From JBJXHN01 sp046233135 (GTDB lineage: Bacteria; Pseudomonadota; Alphaproteobacteria; Rhodospirillales; Rhodospirillaceae), in contig JBJXHN010000001.1 of assembly GCA_046233135.1 (NCBI GenBank), positions 372,001-436,000 on the forward strand: 64,000 bases of DNA, in the 5' to 3' direction. The position numbers and the translations under genes are program-made. Below the pieces are notes generated by a model, which was given only the letters and a program-made list of their open reading frames with translations, made no database searches and was not told the DNA's origin. Below, one piece after another: positions 1 through 11,940 of this stretch (within the stretch, counting starts at the first letter, position 1; the number at the start of each line of letters is the position of its first letter).

Positions 1-204
1 TCAGCGGAAATTTTGTCTTTTTCCCGAAGAACCTTGATCATGAGGTTTTTCAGGTCTTTCTATGGTCAGAAAGCGGATCTGTGAGCAAATGGCTTCTTAG
101 AAGTCTGGCTTTGGTCCAGACAGCGTTTTTGGTAACCTATTTAGTGGCTTTGCAAGTGCTGCAAAGCGGATAGAGGTCTCAACGGTTTTCGTCGGGGTAG
201 GCTT
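1..204. other. Left-edge region with no gene recognised
   Basis: This AT-rich stretch precedes the first large gene. I see no convincing coding frame, RNA gene or terminator in it. It presumably holds the promoter of the 1367-residue gene and possibly the end of something outside the window. Its composition matches the gene to its right rather than the GC-rich remainder, so the low-GC segment probably starts outside the window. Confidence 0.4.
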
Positions 205-3200
205 ATGACGCAGCGGCCAGAAGCATCAGAAATATTAACGCATTGCGCTCTAGTTGATGCTATTGAACGAATAGATTTGGTTCTCCTAGAAATCAGACAA
301 ATGCAGATGAATATAATACAGAATTTGAGAACACCGATTTTATACGAAGCGCTTCGGTACGAAGAGTCATATATCTGGGGTGGATACAATGACGCTGCTG
401 GCGGTGATGGTAACGATCCAGAGAATAGCTGGTCTAAATTATTTCATAAAATGCAAATTGATCAGAAAGGTATTGAAAGGCTGGTATGGTGTTGGGTCAT
501 TGATTTTACGGAGTTAAACGGAAACCTGAGTGATGATGGAGTAAATATTGGAAATCATAGCACGTGGTCAAAATATGCAAATTTGAAATGGAGGCAAGAT
601 TTAACGCGTAGAATAATGAAAAAGATAGGGACAATATCTCATAGCGGTTACTGGAGCGCCGATGGTAGAAGATACTATCATATGCTAAGATCTCTCCAGG
701 ATATAAAATCTAAAATACTTCAAGATAAGATATATGTTGTGAAGTCAGCGTATGAATATTTTATTGGGTGTCGCTCTCATGGTAATATGAGCATTAAAGA
801 GCGACGTTCTATAATATCAAGGTTTTACCTTACGCGATCCGTTTCACTTGGAAAATTAAGGGGTTATTTGCAACATGTCGGTGTTCTTCAAGATCAATTA
901 GAAAGAACAATGGATCTTTCCCTACATGGGGATCCTAGGCCGACTGTCGATAGAAGAAGGGATCAAGGATTCTTCATAAATTATTTGGCAGATAGAAGTA
1001 TAGAGTTAAAGAGAGATATTGAGTTACTTCTTGACTTCGCGGCTTCTCCGGTGCCAGTTACCATGACGACCGAGAGAGTGATGCACAATTGGGCGCATGA
1101 TTTTGCAGCAAATGTTCAGAAGACAAGCTTAATTATAGATGAAATATTTAATGATGAGAAAAAAATATCTACGACTTATTTTGTCTCATCATCGTTTTTC
1201 ATGCCTGATAGGCCGGACTTGCAACCGGTATTGGCGCATGAAGTGGCAAACGTGGTCATTCGGGATCGCTATGAAAACCTGCGTCAGCCATTGTCAGACA
1301 CAAGAGATGATAACTTTAAACGCCTTACGCGAGGTATTTATAAAATATTTTCAGAAATAAGAGGAGAAATTATTCCGAAAATGGCGCCTGCTCAGTTCTC
1401 GTCAAATGTTGATGATGATGTTTTTGAAATATCTACGGATGTAGTAGCAACTTCTGTCTCCGGATACTCATACATTTATCCTTTGTTTATGGAACTGGTG
1501 GGGAAAGATCTGGATATATTGTTTGAAATTATTAAGGGAGATCCAGACATAGAGCTTGCTTACTCTGGAAAGCCTGTGCTGCCATACGACGTGTCAACGT
1601 TGATCGTGCAGCCTTCTTGGTTCTACCGCTTGATGGTTGCGGCAGAGTATGCGCGATCAATAGAGACCGGAGCTGAGAATAATCCTTACGGAAAGCTTCT
1701 CACGGAAGGCGTGAAAAGTATTTGTCGAGATTTATATATGCATGTTGTCGAAGATTTGTATGAAAGAGTTGATAGTGCATATATCTGGGATAAAGTTGCA
1801 ATAACTCTTGTCGAGGCCGTAAAATGTAGCCCATTCTCTGAATATGTAAAAGAGTGGAGGTACAGAGACTATATTTATTCCCAGAACGCGTATATGCCAA
1901 GCGTTAAGGCTAGAAAGTTCAATTTTTCTCATATTTTTAAATCGAGATGGCGGGAAGATACAGGTATTGATAATCGATTCCGGCACCAAAAACCTCTAAA
2001 GATGAGAATACGTAGATTCTTGTTTGAAGAAATGATTAATATGAAAACGAGGCATCATAGAAAATTGAGTGGTGCAGTCGGAAGTGTTTTGGGGAAAGAT
2101 GGATTTTCATGCAGTGAAAAGGAGCTTCACGATATTGTTGTTATGTTTGATGATGAGTATGTGTTTGATCATCAAGGGTACAAAAAAGGGAAGTCAACGC
2201 GCGTCCTGAGTAATATTGTCGATGATTATCTTTACAAGGTGCCTCTGTTTCGTTGCATAGAGGATATATGTTGGCAATCATCTGTAATTTCCTCTGTCGA
2301 TTTTCTAGGAGATCGGGTTGGAAATCGGACTTTGTATGAGTGGAAGCGTCCCTGGCTTGGGTATATCCATCACTCCACGGCAATGGGGAAGGAGTTGTAT
2401 CAGGTTGGGCTGGAACTGGCATTCTCTGAAACGCGATCTGCGCGGGATCGATCGGCGGTGGCCATCCGGGTGGTCGAGTGTGCGCGTCAGAACCCTTACC
2501 TGACCTCGAAGGGTGACCCTCAAATTAGGAAAAATCTGTTAGATAGACTTATAGTTTGGCTTGAGGGTCCTGCAAATGATGGGAGGGAGAACCTTTCCCA
2601 AAAAGTTAGTGGTGTTTGGAGTTTGATAAAAAATATAATATGCGATTTAAGTCAAGTTGAAATGCTGCTTTTGGGAGATCCCCATGATAAAGTCAAAATT
2701 AAATGTTTGAGAAATCTTGTTGAAAACGTACCGTCGAAAGCTATACATTCTGTTAATTCAAATAACTTACCGTCAGAGTTTTATGAATGGAGGTTTTCTG
2801 GTACAAATAAAAGAGTATCTGACGTCGGAAACGCATCCACTGCTCTGATTGATAATGTAATTAATAAGTTTGAAGGATATAAACTTGCTGAATTGGAGGG
2901 TATTCTTCACGAGGAATTTGATAATTTTGACAATCCTAGAGATGTCTTTGGAGATAGTTTGGTTGAATTGTTAGGCTTCCTAATGCTTCACAGGAGTGAG
3001 ATTACTTGTGATGAAATGAGAAAATATACAAAAACAAATGTACAAATGAATAGAGACGAAAAGATTGAATATATATTACGAACGATGAGGGCTGTTTTGT
3101 GTGATGAAAAGAAATCTCACGATGTAAGCTTGGGAGAGATTTCTTCTAATGGCTTTGGCTTAAGGCTTTTTAACATTAGTAGATTTTTGTTGTCCGGGCC

Positions 3201-4308
3201 ACTGAGTGACCCCAACTCGTTGAAAGAGATTGCCTCGTCAGACAATGACGATTTTTTGTTGATTCGAATGTCGGAAGAGAGTCAGTGGACTGACAAAAGC
3301 ATTCGGTCTGCGAACAATGCGCATTCTAGAGGCATTGATTCGTGGTCTGGTCGTTATCAACCGGTTCTCGGCCGCTATGATTTGATAGCATTAGAGCCGT
3401 GCCGGCCATTGTTTCGATCTATGCTACCATACTTCCATCCCGGAAATAATAAGGACTTCGAACCCTCTTTTAAGGCGAGGATTCCTGAGAAGTTTATTCC
3501 TTATATCCGCAGGCAGGAGCTGGCCATACCCTTTATTGTCTCTCCTGGGAGCAACAGCAATGCTCATATTATCGAGAAATATGAAGGGTCTCATCATCTT
3601 TACGCGGCCATCGCGGTCATTCTTGTACAAAGATCGGCAAGAATGGATTTCCTGGCTCGCATGATCATGCCGCATTATTGCGGAAAGGGTGTATATGATT
3701 TAAAACGTAATTTGAATGAGAATGAAAAACGGTATACTGAAGGAAGACTGCGGGGGGTAACTGCGGCAAGCGCCGCCCATATGAAAGAAGAAGATTACGC
3801 ATTCATTGGTGAGGGGTGGGGCGATATTATAATTTTTTTCGGAAAAAAGGCGGGTAATGGAGATTATTCTATAGAAGCTGAGGACATGAACCGTGTCCGA
3901 TATATGCAGGATGCTATCTATCAGGATTTTCTGGTCAACAGAACTGAAACCGTATTTATGCCGACCGTAATAAGTGGGGTAGAAGACTGTGGCGTGAAAT
4001 CGTTCAGCGTTGATGTTCGACTTATCGAAGATAGAATAGGCTTTGGTGTAAATAAGTCGTTTGAAATAAAAGTGGCCTCGAATATCCGAAAAATATGCTC
4101 AAATGGACAATTGTGTGTGTCTAATAACGCAATAGAATTTCATAGGCTGCCAGGGCAGATGGATTATCGCATCAAGTGTAACGTGGGTGGATTTAGAGAC
4201 TGGAAGCACACCGGCCATGAGGTGTGGTTTGCCAAGGTTGTTGAGGGCGTTGGTCATTGTATTGACTTTATGACGACAAACTTGGAGTTCCCCCCTTTGT
4301 ACGAATAG
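205..4308 (+). CDS. Large orphan protein with degenerate zincin-like signature
   Basis: This intact 1367-residue reading frame belongs to no family I recognise. It is much more AT-rich than everything downstream, which suggests horizontal acquisition. One suggestive signature is present. A segment around residues 336-349 ends in HEVAN (H345, E346, N349), where a zinc peptidase would have HExxH. About 60 residues later, near E408-D412, comes a segment of the form E-x3-D-V-V-A followed by a Gly/Tyr-rich stretch, which resembles the E..xD..A helix of some gluzincins. If real, this would be a peptidase-like domain lacking its second histidine. No signal peptide or membrane segment is visible. A short GC-richer island lies at about 2341-2520. 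The ATG at 205 is the first in frame and has a weak purine-rich site upstream. The size and composition fit an accessory or defence role, but that is inference only. Confidence 0.7.
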   Translation: MTQRPEASEILTHCALVDAIERIDLVLLEIRQMQMNIIQNLRTPILYEALRYEESYIWGGYNDAAGGDGNDPENSWSKLFHKMQIDQKGIERLVWCWVIDFTELNGNLSDDGVNIGNHSTWSKYANLKWRQDLTRRIMKKIGTISHSGYWSADGRRYYHMLRSLQDIKSKILQDKIYVVKSAYEYFIGCRSHGNMSIKERRSIISRFYLTRSVSLGKLRGYLQHVGVLQDQLERTMDLSLHGDPRPTVDRRRDQGFFINYLADRSIELKRDIELLLDFAASPVPVTMTTERVMHNWAHDFAANVQKTSLIIDEIFNDEKKISTTYFVSSSFFMPDRPDLQPVLAHEVANVVIRDRYENLRQPLSDTRDDNFKRLTRGIYKIFSEIRGEIIPKMAPAQFSSNVDDDVFEISTDVVATSVSGYSYIYPLFMELVGKDLDILFEIIKGDPDIELAYSGKPVLPYDVSTLIVQPSWFYRLMVAAEYARSIETGAENNPYGKLLTEGVKSICRDLYMHVVEDLYERVDSAYIWDKVAITLVEAVKCSPFSEYVKEWRYRDYIYSQNAYMPSVKARKFNFSHIFKSRWREDTGIDNRFRHQKPLKMRIRRFLFEEMINMKTRHHRKLSGAVGSVLGKDGFSCSEKELHDIVVMFDDEYVFDHQGYKKGKSTRVLSNIVDDYLYKVPLFRCIEDICWQSSVISSVDFLGDRVGNRTLYEWKRPWLGYIHHSTAMGKELYQVGLELAFSETRSARDRSAVAIRVVECARQNPYLTSKGDPQIRKNLLDRLIVWLEGPANDGRENLSQKVSGVWSLIKNIICDLSQVEMLLLGDPHDKVKIKCLRNLVENVPSKAIHSVNSNNLPSEFYEWRFSGTNKRVSDVGNASTALIDNVINKFEGYKLAELEGILHEEFDNFDNPRDVFGDSLVELLGFLMLHRSEITCDEMRKYTKTNVQMNRDEKIEYILRTMRAVLCDEKKSHDVSLGEISSNGFGLRLFNISRFLLSGPLSDPNSLKEIASSDNDDFLLIRMSEESQWTDKSIRSANNAHSRGIDSWSGRYQPVLGRYDLIALEPCRPLFRSMLPYFHPGNNKDFEPSFKARIPEKFIPYIRRQELAIPFIVSPGSNSNAHIIEKYEGSHHLYAAIAVILVQRSARMDFLARMIMPHYCGKGVYDLKRNLNENEKRYTEGRLRGVTAASAAHMKEEDYAFIGEGWGDIIIFFGKKAGNGDYSIEAEDMNRVRYMQDAIYQDFLVNRTETVFMPTVISGVEDCGVKSFSVDVRLIEDRIGFGVNKSFEIKVASNIRKICSNGQLCVSNNAIEFHRLPGQMDYRIKCNVGGFRDWKHTGHEVWFAKVVEGVGHCIDFMTTNLEFPPLYE

Positions 4309-4383
4309 GGAAGGTCGTGGTATCCGGCCTATGACAATCGCTCTATCGTGGACGGGCATAGGTGACAGTCTGGGGGCTCAAAA

Positions 4384-4911
4384 TTGGGTGTTGACGATGA
4401 TTTCTCAGGGGGGTGCCCCTGTGGCTCCTCTCTCCGCTTTAACGTCTGTTGTGGCCCGCTGATCGGCGGGGCGCCTGCGCCGACGGCCGAAGCGTTGATG
4501 CGGTCCCGCTACAGTGCCTATGCCCGGGGCCAGCATGCCTACCTCAAGCGGACCAGTGCCGCGCGGCTGCGCAAGACGGTCGGGGCGGATAAGAGCGACC
4601 CGGTGCAATGGGTGGGGCTGGCGGTGCTGGAGACAACCGACGGCGGCCCGGACGATACCACCGGCACCGTCACCTTCGAGGCGCGCTTTCTCTATCAGGG
4701 GGAAGAGCGGGTGCTGCGGGAAAAATCCCAGTTCACCCGGGAAAAGGGGCGCTGGGTCTACGTCAAGGCGCTGCCCGAGGAGCCCGCCTTGCCGCTGCGG
4801 CCCGTCGTGCTTCCCGCTGCAGAGCCCGGTGGGGTGGCGGTCGTCGGGCGGAACGATCCCTGTCCCTGCGGATCGGGCAAGAAGTACAAGAAGTGCTGCG
4901 GAGCATCCTGA
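4384..4911 (+). CDS. ychJ: YchJ-family protein with two SEC-C zinc motifs
   Basis: This 175-residue protein has the UPF0225/YchJ architecture. An N-terminal CPCGS...CC motif (residues ~12-22) is followed by an NTF2-like core containing the family signature around PTAEALMRSRYSAYA, and a C-terminal SEC-C motif NDPCPCGSGKKYKKCCG ends the protein. SEC-C cysteines bind zinc, and YchJ itself has no firmly assigned function. The start must be the TTG at 4384: an in-frame TGA lies at 4363-4365 and no ATG or GTG occurs before the first cysteine motif. A GGGGG run about 8 nt upstream serves as ribosome binding site. GC content returns to the chromosomal norm here, marking the right edge of the AT-rich segment. 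The gene is convergent with the PhoH-type gene. Confidence 0.85.
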   Translation: MGVDDDFSGGCPCGSSLRFNVCCGPLIGGAPAPTAEALMRSRYSAYARGQHAYLKRTSAARLRKTVGADKSDPVQWVGLAVLETTDGGPDDTTGTVTFEARFLYQGEERVLREKSQFTREKGRWVYVKALPEEPALPLRPVVLPAAEPGGVAVVGRNDPCPCGSGKKYKKCCGAS

Positions 4912-4964
4912 AAAAGCCCCCGGCGCGGCCGGCTGATGGAGGAGGAGGGCCGGCCGCGCGGGGG
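4911..4964 (-). terminator. Intrinsic terminator of the PhoH-type gene
   Basis: A GC-rich stem pairs 4917-4933 with 4949-4964 over 16 base pairs with a single bulged G, and the loop is 15 nt. Read on the minus strand it is followed by a run of five T (4915-4911). It therefore terminates the PhoH-type gene that ends at 4973. The T run overlaps the stop codon of the convergent ychJ gene, and no T run exists for the plus direction. Confidence 0.8.
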
Positions 4965-4972
4965 AGGGTCGC

Positions 4973-5716
4973 CTACAGCATTTGCAGCATGCAGGCCACC
5001 AGGGGATGCCGCACCACGTCCTTGTCGGTCAGGCGGATGACGGCGATTTCCTCGATCGCTTCCAGGCGGTGGGCCACCTCGGCCAGGCCGGAGACGCCGG
5101 GCAGCAGGTCGGATTGATCCGGATCCCCGGTGATCACCATCCGCGAATGCCAGCCCAGACGCGTCAGCAGCATCTTGATCTGGCCGTAGGTGCAGTTCTG
5201 TGCCTCGTCGATCACCACGAAACAGTTGTTCAGGGTCCGCCCGCGCATATAGGCGATAGGGGCGATTTCAATGGTCGCGTCGGCCAGAAGCGCTTTCAGC
5301 CGCTTGCCACCCAGCCGATCGGACAGGGCGTCGTAGAGAGGGCGGAGATAGGGCAGCAGCTTGTCTTCCAGCGTGCCGGGCAGGTAGCCCAGGTTCTCTC
5401 CGGCCTCCACCGCCGGCCGCGACAGGACGATGCGGTCCACTTCCCCCGCTTCCAGGGCCTCCACCGCCGCGGCGATGGCCAGATAGGTCTTGCCCGTGCC
5501 CGCCGGCCCCAGGGCGACCGTCAGGCTGTGGGCCGCCAGGGCCTCCAGCAGGCGTTCCTGGTTCAGGTTGTGGGGACGAACCTTGCGCTTGTAGCTCTGG
5601 TCGCGACGGGCATCGATGGGATCCCAGCCCACGCCCAGCGGGTGAACGGGCGCAGCCCGGGTTTCTTCCATCTCGGTCCGGATAGCAGCGGCGGTGGCGC
5701 GGGTACGCTTACCCAT
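4973..5716 (-). CDS. phoH: PhoH-family P-loop ATPase
   Basis: This 247-residue cytoplasmic ATPase belongs to the PhoH family. Walker A is GPAGTGKT at residues 70-77 and Walker B is FVVIDEAQN at 166-174. The family elements LSRPAVEAGENLGYLPG (residues ~98-114) and the sensor-like TGDPDQ are present. Members are ATPases linked to RNA metabolism or nucleotide stress; the exact substrate is unknown. It is not the PhoH/YbeZ paralogue found beside ybeY, since no ybeY, miaB or corC homologue is adjacent. The start at 5716 has a good GAGGAG site about 8 nt upstream. The gene stands alone, with its own terminator at 4911-4964. Confidence 0.88.
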   Translation of the reverse strand: MGKRTRATAAAIRTEMEETRAAPVHPLGVGWDPIDARRDQSYKRKVRPHNLNQERLLEALAAHSLTVALGPAGTGKTYLAIAAAVEALEAGEVDRIVLSRPAVEAGENLGYLPGTLEDKLLPYLRPLYDALSDRLGGKRLKALLADATIEIAPIAYMRGRTLNNCFVVIDEAQNCTYGQIKMLLTRLGWHSRMVITGDPDQSDLLPGVSGLAEVAHRLEAIEEIAVIRLTDKDVVRHPLVACMLQML

Positions 5717-6547
5717 GACGGCCTCTCCTCAGGTAAAGGATGGTCGGTCGTGCAGCCCGCGGCCAACAAAAAACGCCACCCGAAGACGGATGGCGTGGCC
5801 GGAGGCGGCGGGAAGGCACCGATGCGATCCCGGGTGCGGGAAAGCAGGGTGCCGGGGGAAGGGAGACTCCGGGAGGCGCGGTGACTGCCTGGAGTCGGAT
5901 ATATGCGCGCTGTGCTTGCATCCGAGGCCTCGCTCCCTGAGTGGATCGCCATCCCGATATGACAAAAGCCTAGGCACGGACCCCCATCTTTGTCACCGAT
6001 TTTTTGTGTGAAGCCTCTATGAATGCCACAAGATATGGGAACGGGGTGGACCGGGCGATCCTGTTGCCCTATACTATCTGCCCTCCGATATCCTGAAACG
6101 AGTCCTTGGCGAGTCGCCGGGCGAGTCTCTCTCTTCCTGGGCGGGATTATTTCTCCATCGATATTTTCCACGAATTGGCCCGGGGCATGCGGCCAATCCG
6201 TTCGACGGGCGTTATGCCCTGGAGTCGCTCCCCGCGATGCCCCGGCAGCCATTTGGCCGTCGGGTGTTTCCGGCGGGTGAAAGGTGGCCGGGAAGGGCAG
6301 GGAAGGGCGATTAAGGTCTTGCGGTGCGGCAGCCCTGTGAATACCTCCTTTATAATCGCGGGGGCTTTTGCGGGGATCACCGTCCTTGGCGGGTCCTCGT
6401 CCGCTTGCCACCGCCTGCCTCCTGTGTTGCTTGCCCTGTGCCGCCACTGGCGCGGGGCGTCTCCGCCGCACGTCTTTTCGGCGGACCGCTTCCGGTCCTG
6501 CTGGCCTTCGCCCCGGGTTCAACAACCACGCACGGACGCACACACCC
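5717..6547. other. 831-bp divergent intergenic region without recognised gene
   Basis: This region separates the divergent phoH-type and glgE genes. It is open in several frames on both strands, but none of the translations resembles a known protein and none has a convincing ribosome binding site. It must contain promoters for both neighbours. I looked for an EcfG general-stress promoter ahead of the trehalose/glucan genes and did not find one with correct spacing. A small RNA or leader cannot be excluded. Confidence 0.35.
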
Positions 6548-8527
6548 ATGCCTTCCCGGATTGCCGACACTCTGCCGACCACCGTCAGCCGCGCCATCGT
6601 CATCGAAGATATCACCCCCCGGGTGGATGACGGCCGCTATCCCATCAAGCGCGTGGTGGGGGACACCGTTGCCGTCTCTGCCACCATTTTCCGCGAAGGA
6701 CACGGCAAGCTTTCCGCCGTCGTCAAATGGCGGCTCAAGGGCGCCGATACCTGGCACGAAGAGCCGCTGGAACAGACCAACCCCGGCCTCGCCATCTGGG
6801 AGGGCACGTTCACCCTGACCGAGATGGGGCGGGTGGAATACGCCGTGGAAGCCTGGGCCGACGACTGGGGCAGCTGGCATCACGAAGTGACTCTGAAGCG
6901 GGACGCCGGCGTGGATGTGCTTCTGGAAACCCAGGAAGGCCTGACCCTGGTGCAGCAGGCCATGGACCGGGCGCAGGGGGAGGACCGGGACTTTCTGAGT
7001 CACATGGCCTCCCAGGTGGCGGACATGGACGGCGGCGGGGCGCGGGCCTCGATGCTGCTGAGCGAAGGGGTGAATGCGGCCATGCACCGCTGGCCCGACC
7101 GCTCGGCCGCCGTGACCCAGGAGCCGGTGTTCGAGGCCATCGTCGATCCGGTGCGGGCGCGCTTTGCCGCCTGGTACGAGATGTTCCCCCGCAGCCAGGG
7201 CACGGAGCCGGGCACGTGGGGCACGTTCCGCGACTGCATGGCGCGCCTGCCCGAAGTGCGCTCCATGGGCTTCGACACCCTGTACTTCGTGCCCATCCAC
7301 CCCATCGGCCGCAAGCATCGCAAGGGACCGAACAACACCCTGACCGCCGGTCCCAACGATCCGGGCAGCCCCTATGCCATCGGCTCGGACGAGGGCGGCC
7401 ACAAGGCGGTCCATCCCGAGCTGGGCACCCTGGAGGACTTCCGCGCCCTGGTGCAGCGGGCCAACGAGTTCGGCATGGATGTGGTGCTGGACATCGCCGT
7501 GCAGTGCGCGCCGGACCACCCCTGGATCGCCGAGCATCCGGAATGGTTCCGCTTCCGCCCCGACGGCACCATCAAGTACGCGGAAAACCCGCCGAAGAAA
7601 TACCAGGATATCGTCAATGTGGAATTCTGGGGACCGCACCAGAAGGCCCTGTGGGACGAACTGCTGAGTGTCTTCAAGTTCTGGGTGGACCAGGGGGTGA
7701 CCACCTTCCGCGTGGACAACCCGCACACCAAGCCGATCCCTTTCTGGGAATGGGTGATCGGCCAACTGAAGGCCGAGCATCCGGAATGCATCTTCCTGTC
7801 CGAAGCCTTCACCCGGCCGCCAGTGATGAAGATGCTGGCCAAGGTCGGCTTCACCCAGTCCTACAGCTACTTCACCTGGCGGACGGGCAAGGAAGAGTTG
7901 ACCGAATACCTGGAAGAACTGACCCAGAGTGATTGCGCCGAATACATGCGGGTCAACTTCTTCGCCAACACGCCCGATATCCTGCCCGTCCACCTGCAGA
8001 CCGGCGGCCGCCCGGCCTTCATGCAGCGGCTGGTGCTGGCCGCGACGCTTTCCAGCGTCTACGGCATCTATAACGGCTTCGAGCTGTGCGAAAACGACGC
8101 CGTCCCGGGCAAGGAAGAATACAACCACTCGGAAAAGTACGACTTCAAGGTCTGGGATTGGGACCGGCCCGGGAACATCAAGGACCTGATCGCCATGGTG
8201 AACTGGGTCCGCAACGAGAACCCGGCCCTGCACGAATTCACCAACCTGCGCTTCTATCGCGCGGACAACGACCACATCCTGTTCTACGGCAAGATGACCG
8301 AGGACCGGTCCAACATCATCCTGGTAGCGGTCAACCTCGATCCCTTTGCATCGCAGGAAGGCATGCTGTGGTTCCCGCTGGCCGAGATGGGCATCGCCGA
8401 GGGGCAGGGCTTCCGCGTTGAAGAGCTGCTGACCGGCACCGATCTGCCCTGGACCGGCAGCCCGCATCACTGGTTCTTCGATCCCCACACCAATCCCGCC
8501 GCCATCTTCCGGGTGACCCCGCTGTAA
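6548..8527 (+). CDS. glgE: Alpha-1,4-glucan:maltose-1-phosphate maltosyltransferase
   Basis: GlgE (659 residues) transfers maltosyl units from maltose-1-phosphate to the non-reducing end of alpha-1,4-glucans. The N-terminal region (residues ~10-110) is the all-beta DUF3416-type domain, followed by a GH13 barrel. The GH13_3 catalytic residues are visible: nucleophile D390 in FRVDNPHTKP, acid/base E419 in LSEAFTRPP and D477 in NTPDILPVH. The frame stays open 180 nt further upstream. The ATG at 6548 is chosen because the family's conserved start (IVIEDITPRVDDGRYPIKR) begins about 17 residues later and the length is then normal. It heads a same-strand cluster with treS-mak, glgX and malQ, matching the trehalose-to-glucan pathway. 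Confidence 0.95.
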   Translation: MPSRIADTLPTTVSRAIVIEDITPRVDDGRYPIKRVVGDTVAVSATIFREGHGKLSAVVKWRLKGADTWHEEPLEQTNPGLAIWEGTFTLTEMGRVEYAVEAWADDWGSWHHEVTLKRDAGVDVLLETQEGLTLVQQAMDRAQGEDRDFLSHMASQVADMDGGGARASMLLSEGVNAAMHRWPDRSAAVTQEPVFEAIVDPVRARFAAWYEMFPRSQGTEPGTWGTFRDCMARLPEVRSMGFDTLYFVPIHPIGRKHRKGPNNTLTAGPNDPGSPYAIGSDEGGHKAVHPELGTLEDFRALVQRANEFGMDVVLDIAVQCAPDHPWIAEHPEWFRFRPDGTIKYAENPPKKYQDIVNVEFWGPHQKALWDELLSVFKFWVDQGVTTFRVDNPHTKPIPFWEWVIGQLKAEHPECIFLSEAFTRPPVMKMLAKVGFTQSYSYFTWRTGKEELTEYLEELTQSDCAEYMRVNFFANTPDILPVHLQTGGRPAFMQRLVLAATLSSVYGIYNGFELCENDAVPGKEEYNHSEKYDFKVWDWDRPGNIKDLIAMVNWVRNENPALHEFTNLRFYRADNDHILFYGKMTEDRSNIILVAVNLDPFASQEGMLWFPLAEMGIAEGQGFRVEELLTGTDLPWTGSPHHWFFDPHTNPAAIFRVTPL

Positions 8528-8621
8528 CGGGTGCCCGTGCGTCTTCGGCGATTTCGTTCCGGTTTTTATTCAGGCAGGAGGGCGGTGCGTTGAAAAAGCC
8601 GCCCCGGAAGGCAAAACGGTC

Positions 8622-11936
<3,315 letters not shown>

Positions 11937-11940
11937 ACCC

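Noticed and set aside
6038..6065. GGAAC followed by a TGTT element as an EcfG general-stress promoter for the glucan cluster
   Set aside because: The spacing is 19 nt and the -10 part is TGTT rather than CGTT, so it does not fit the 16-17 nt consensus.
6377..8488. 703-codon minus-strand frame opposite glgE, and similar long shadows opposite treS-mak, glgX, malQ, acnB and ppiD
   Set aside because: All are antisense to genes with intact catalytic motifs and have shadow-type composition.
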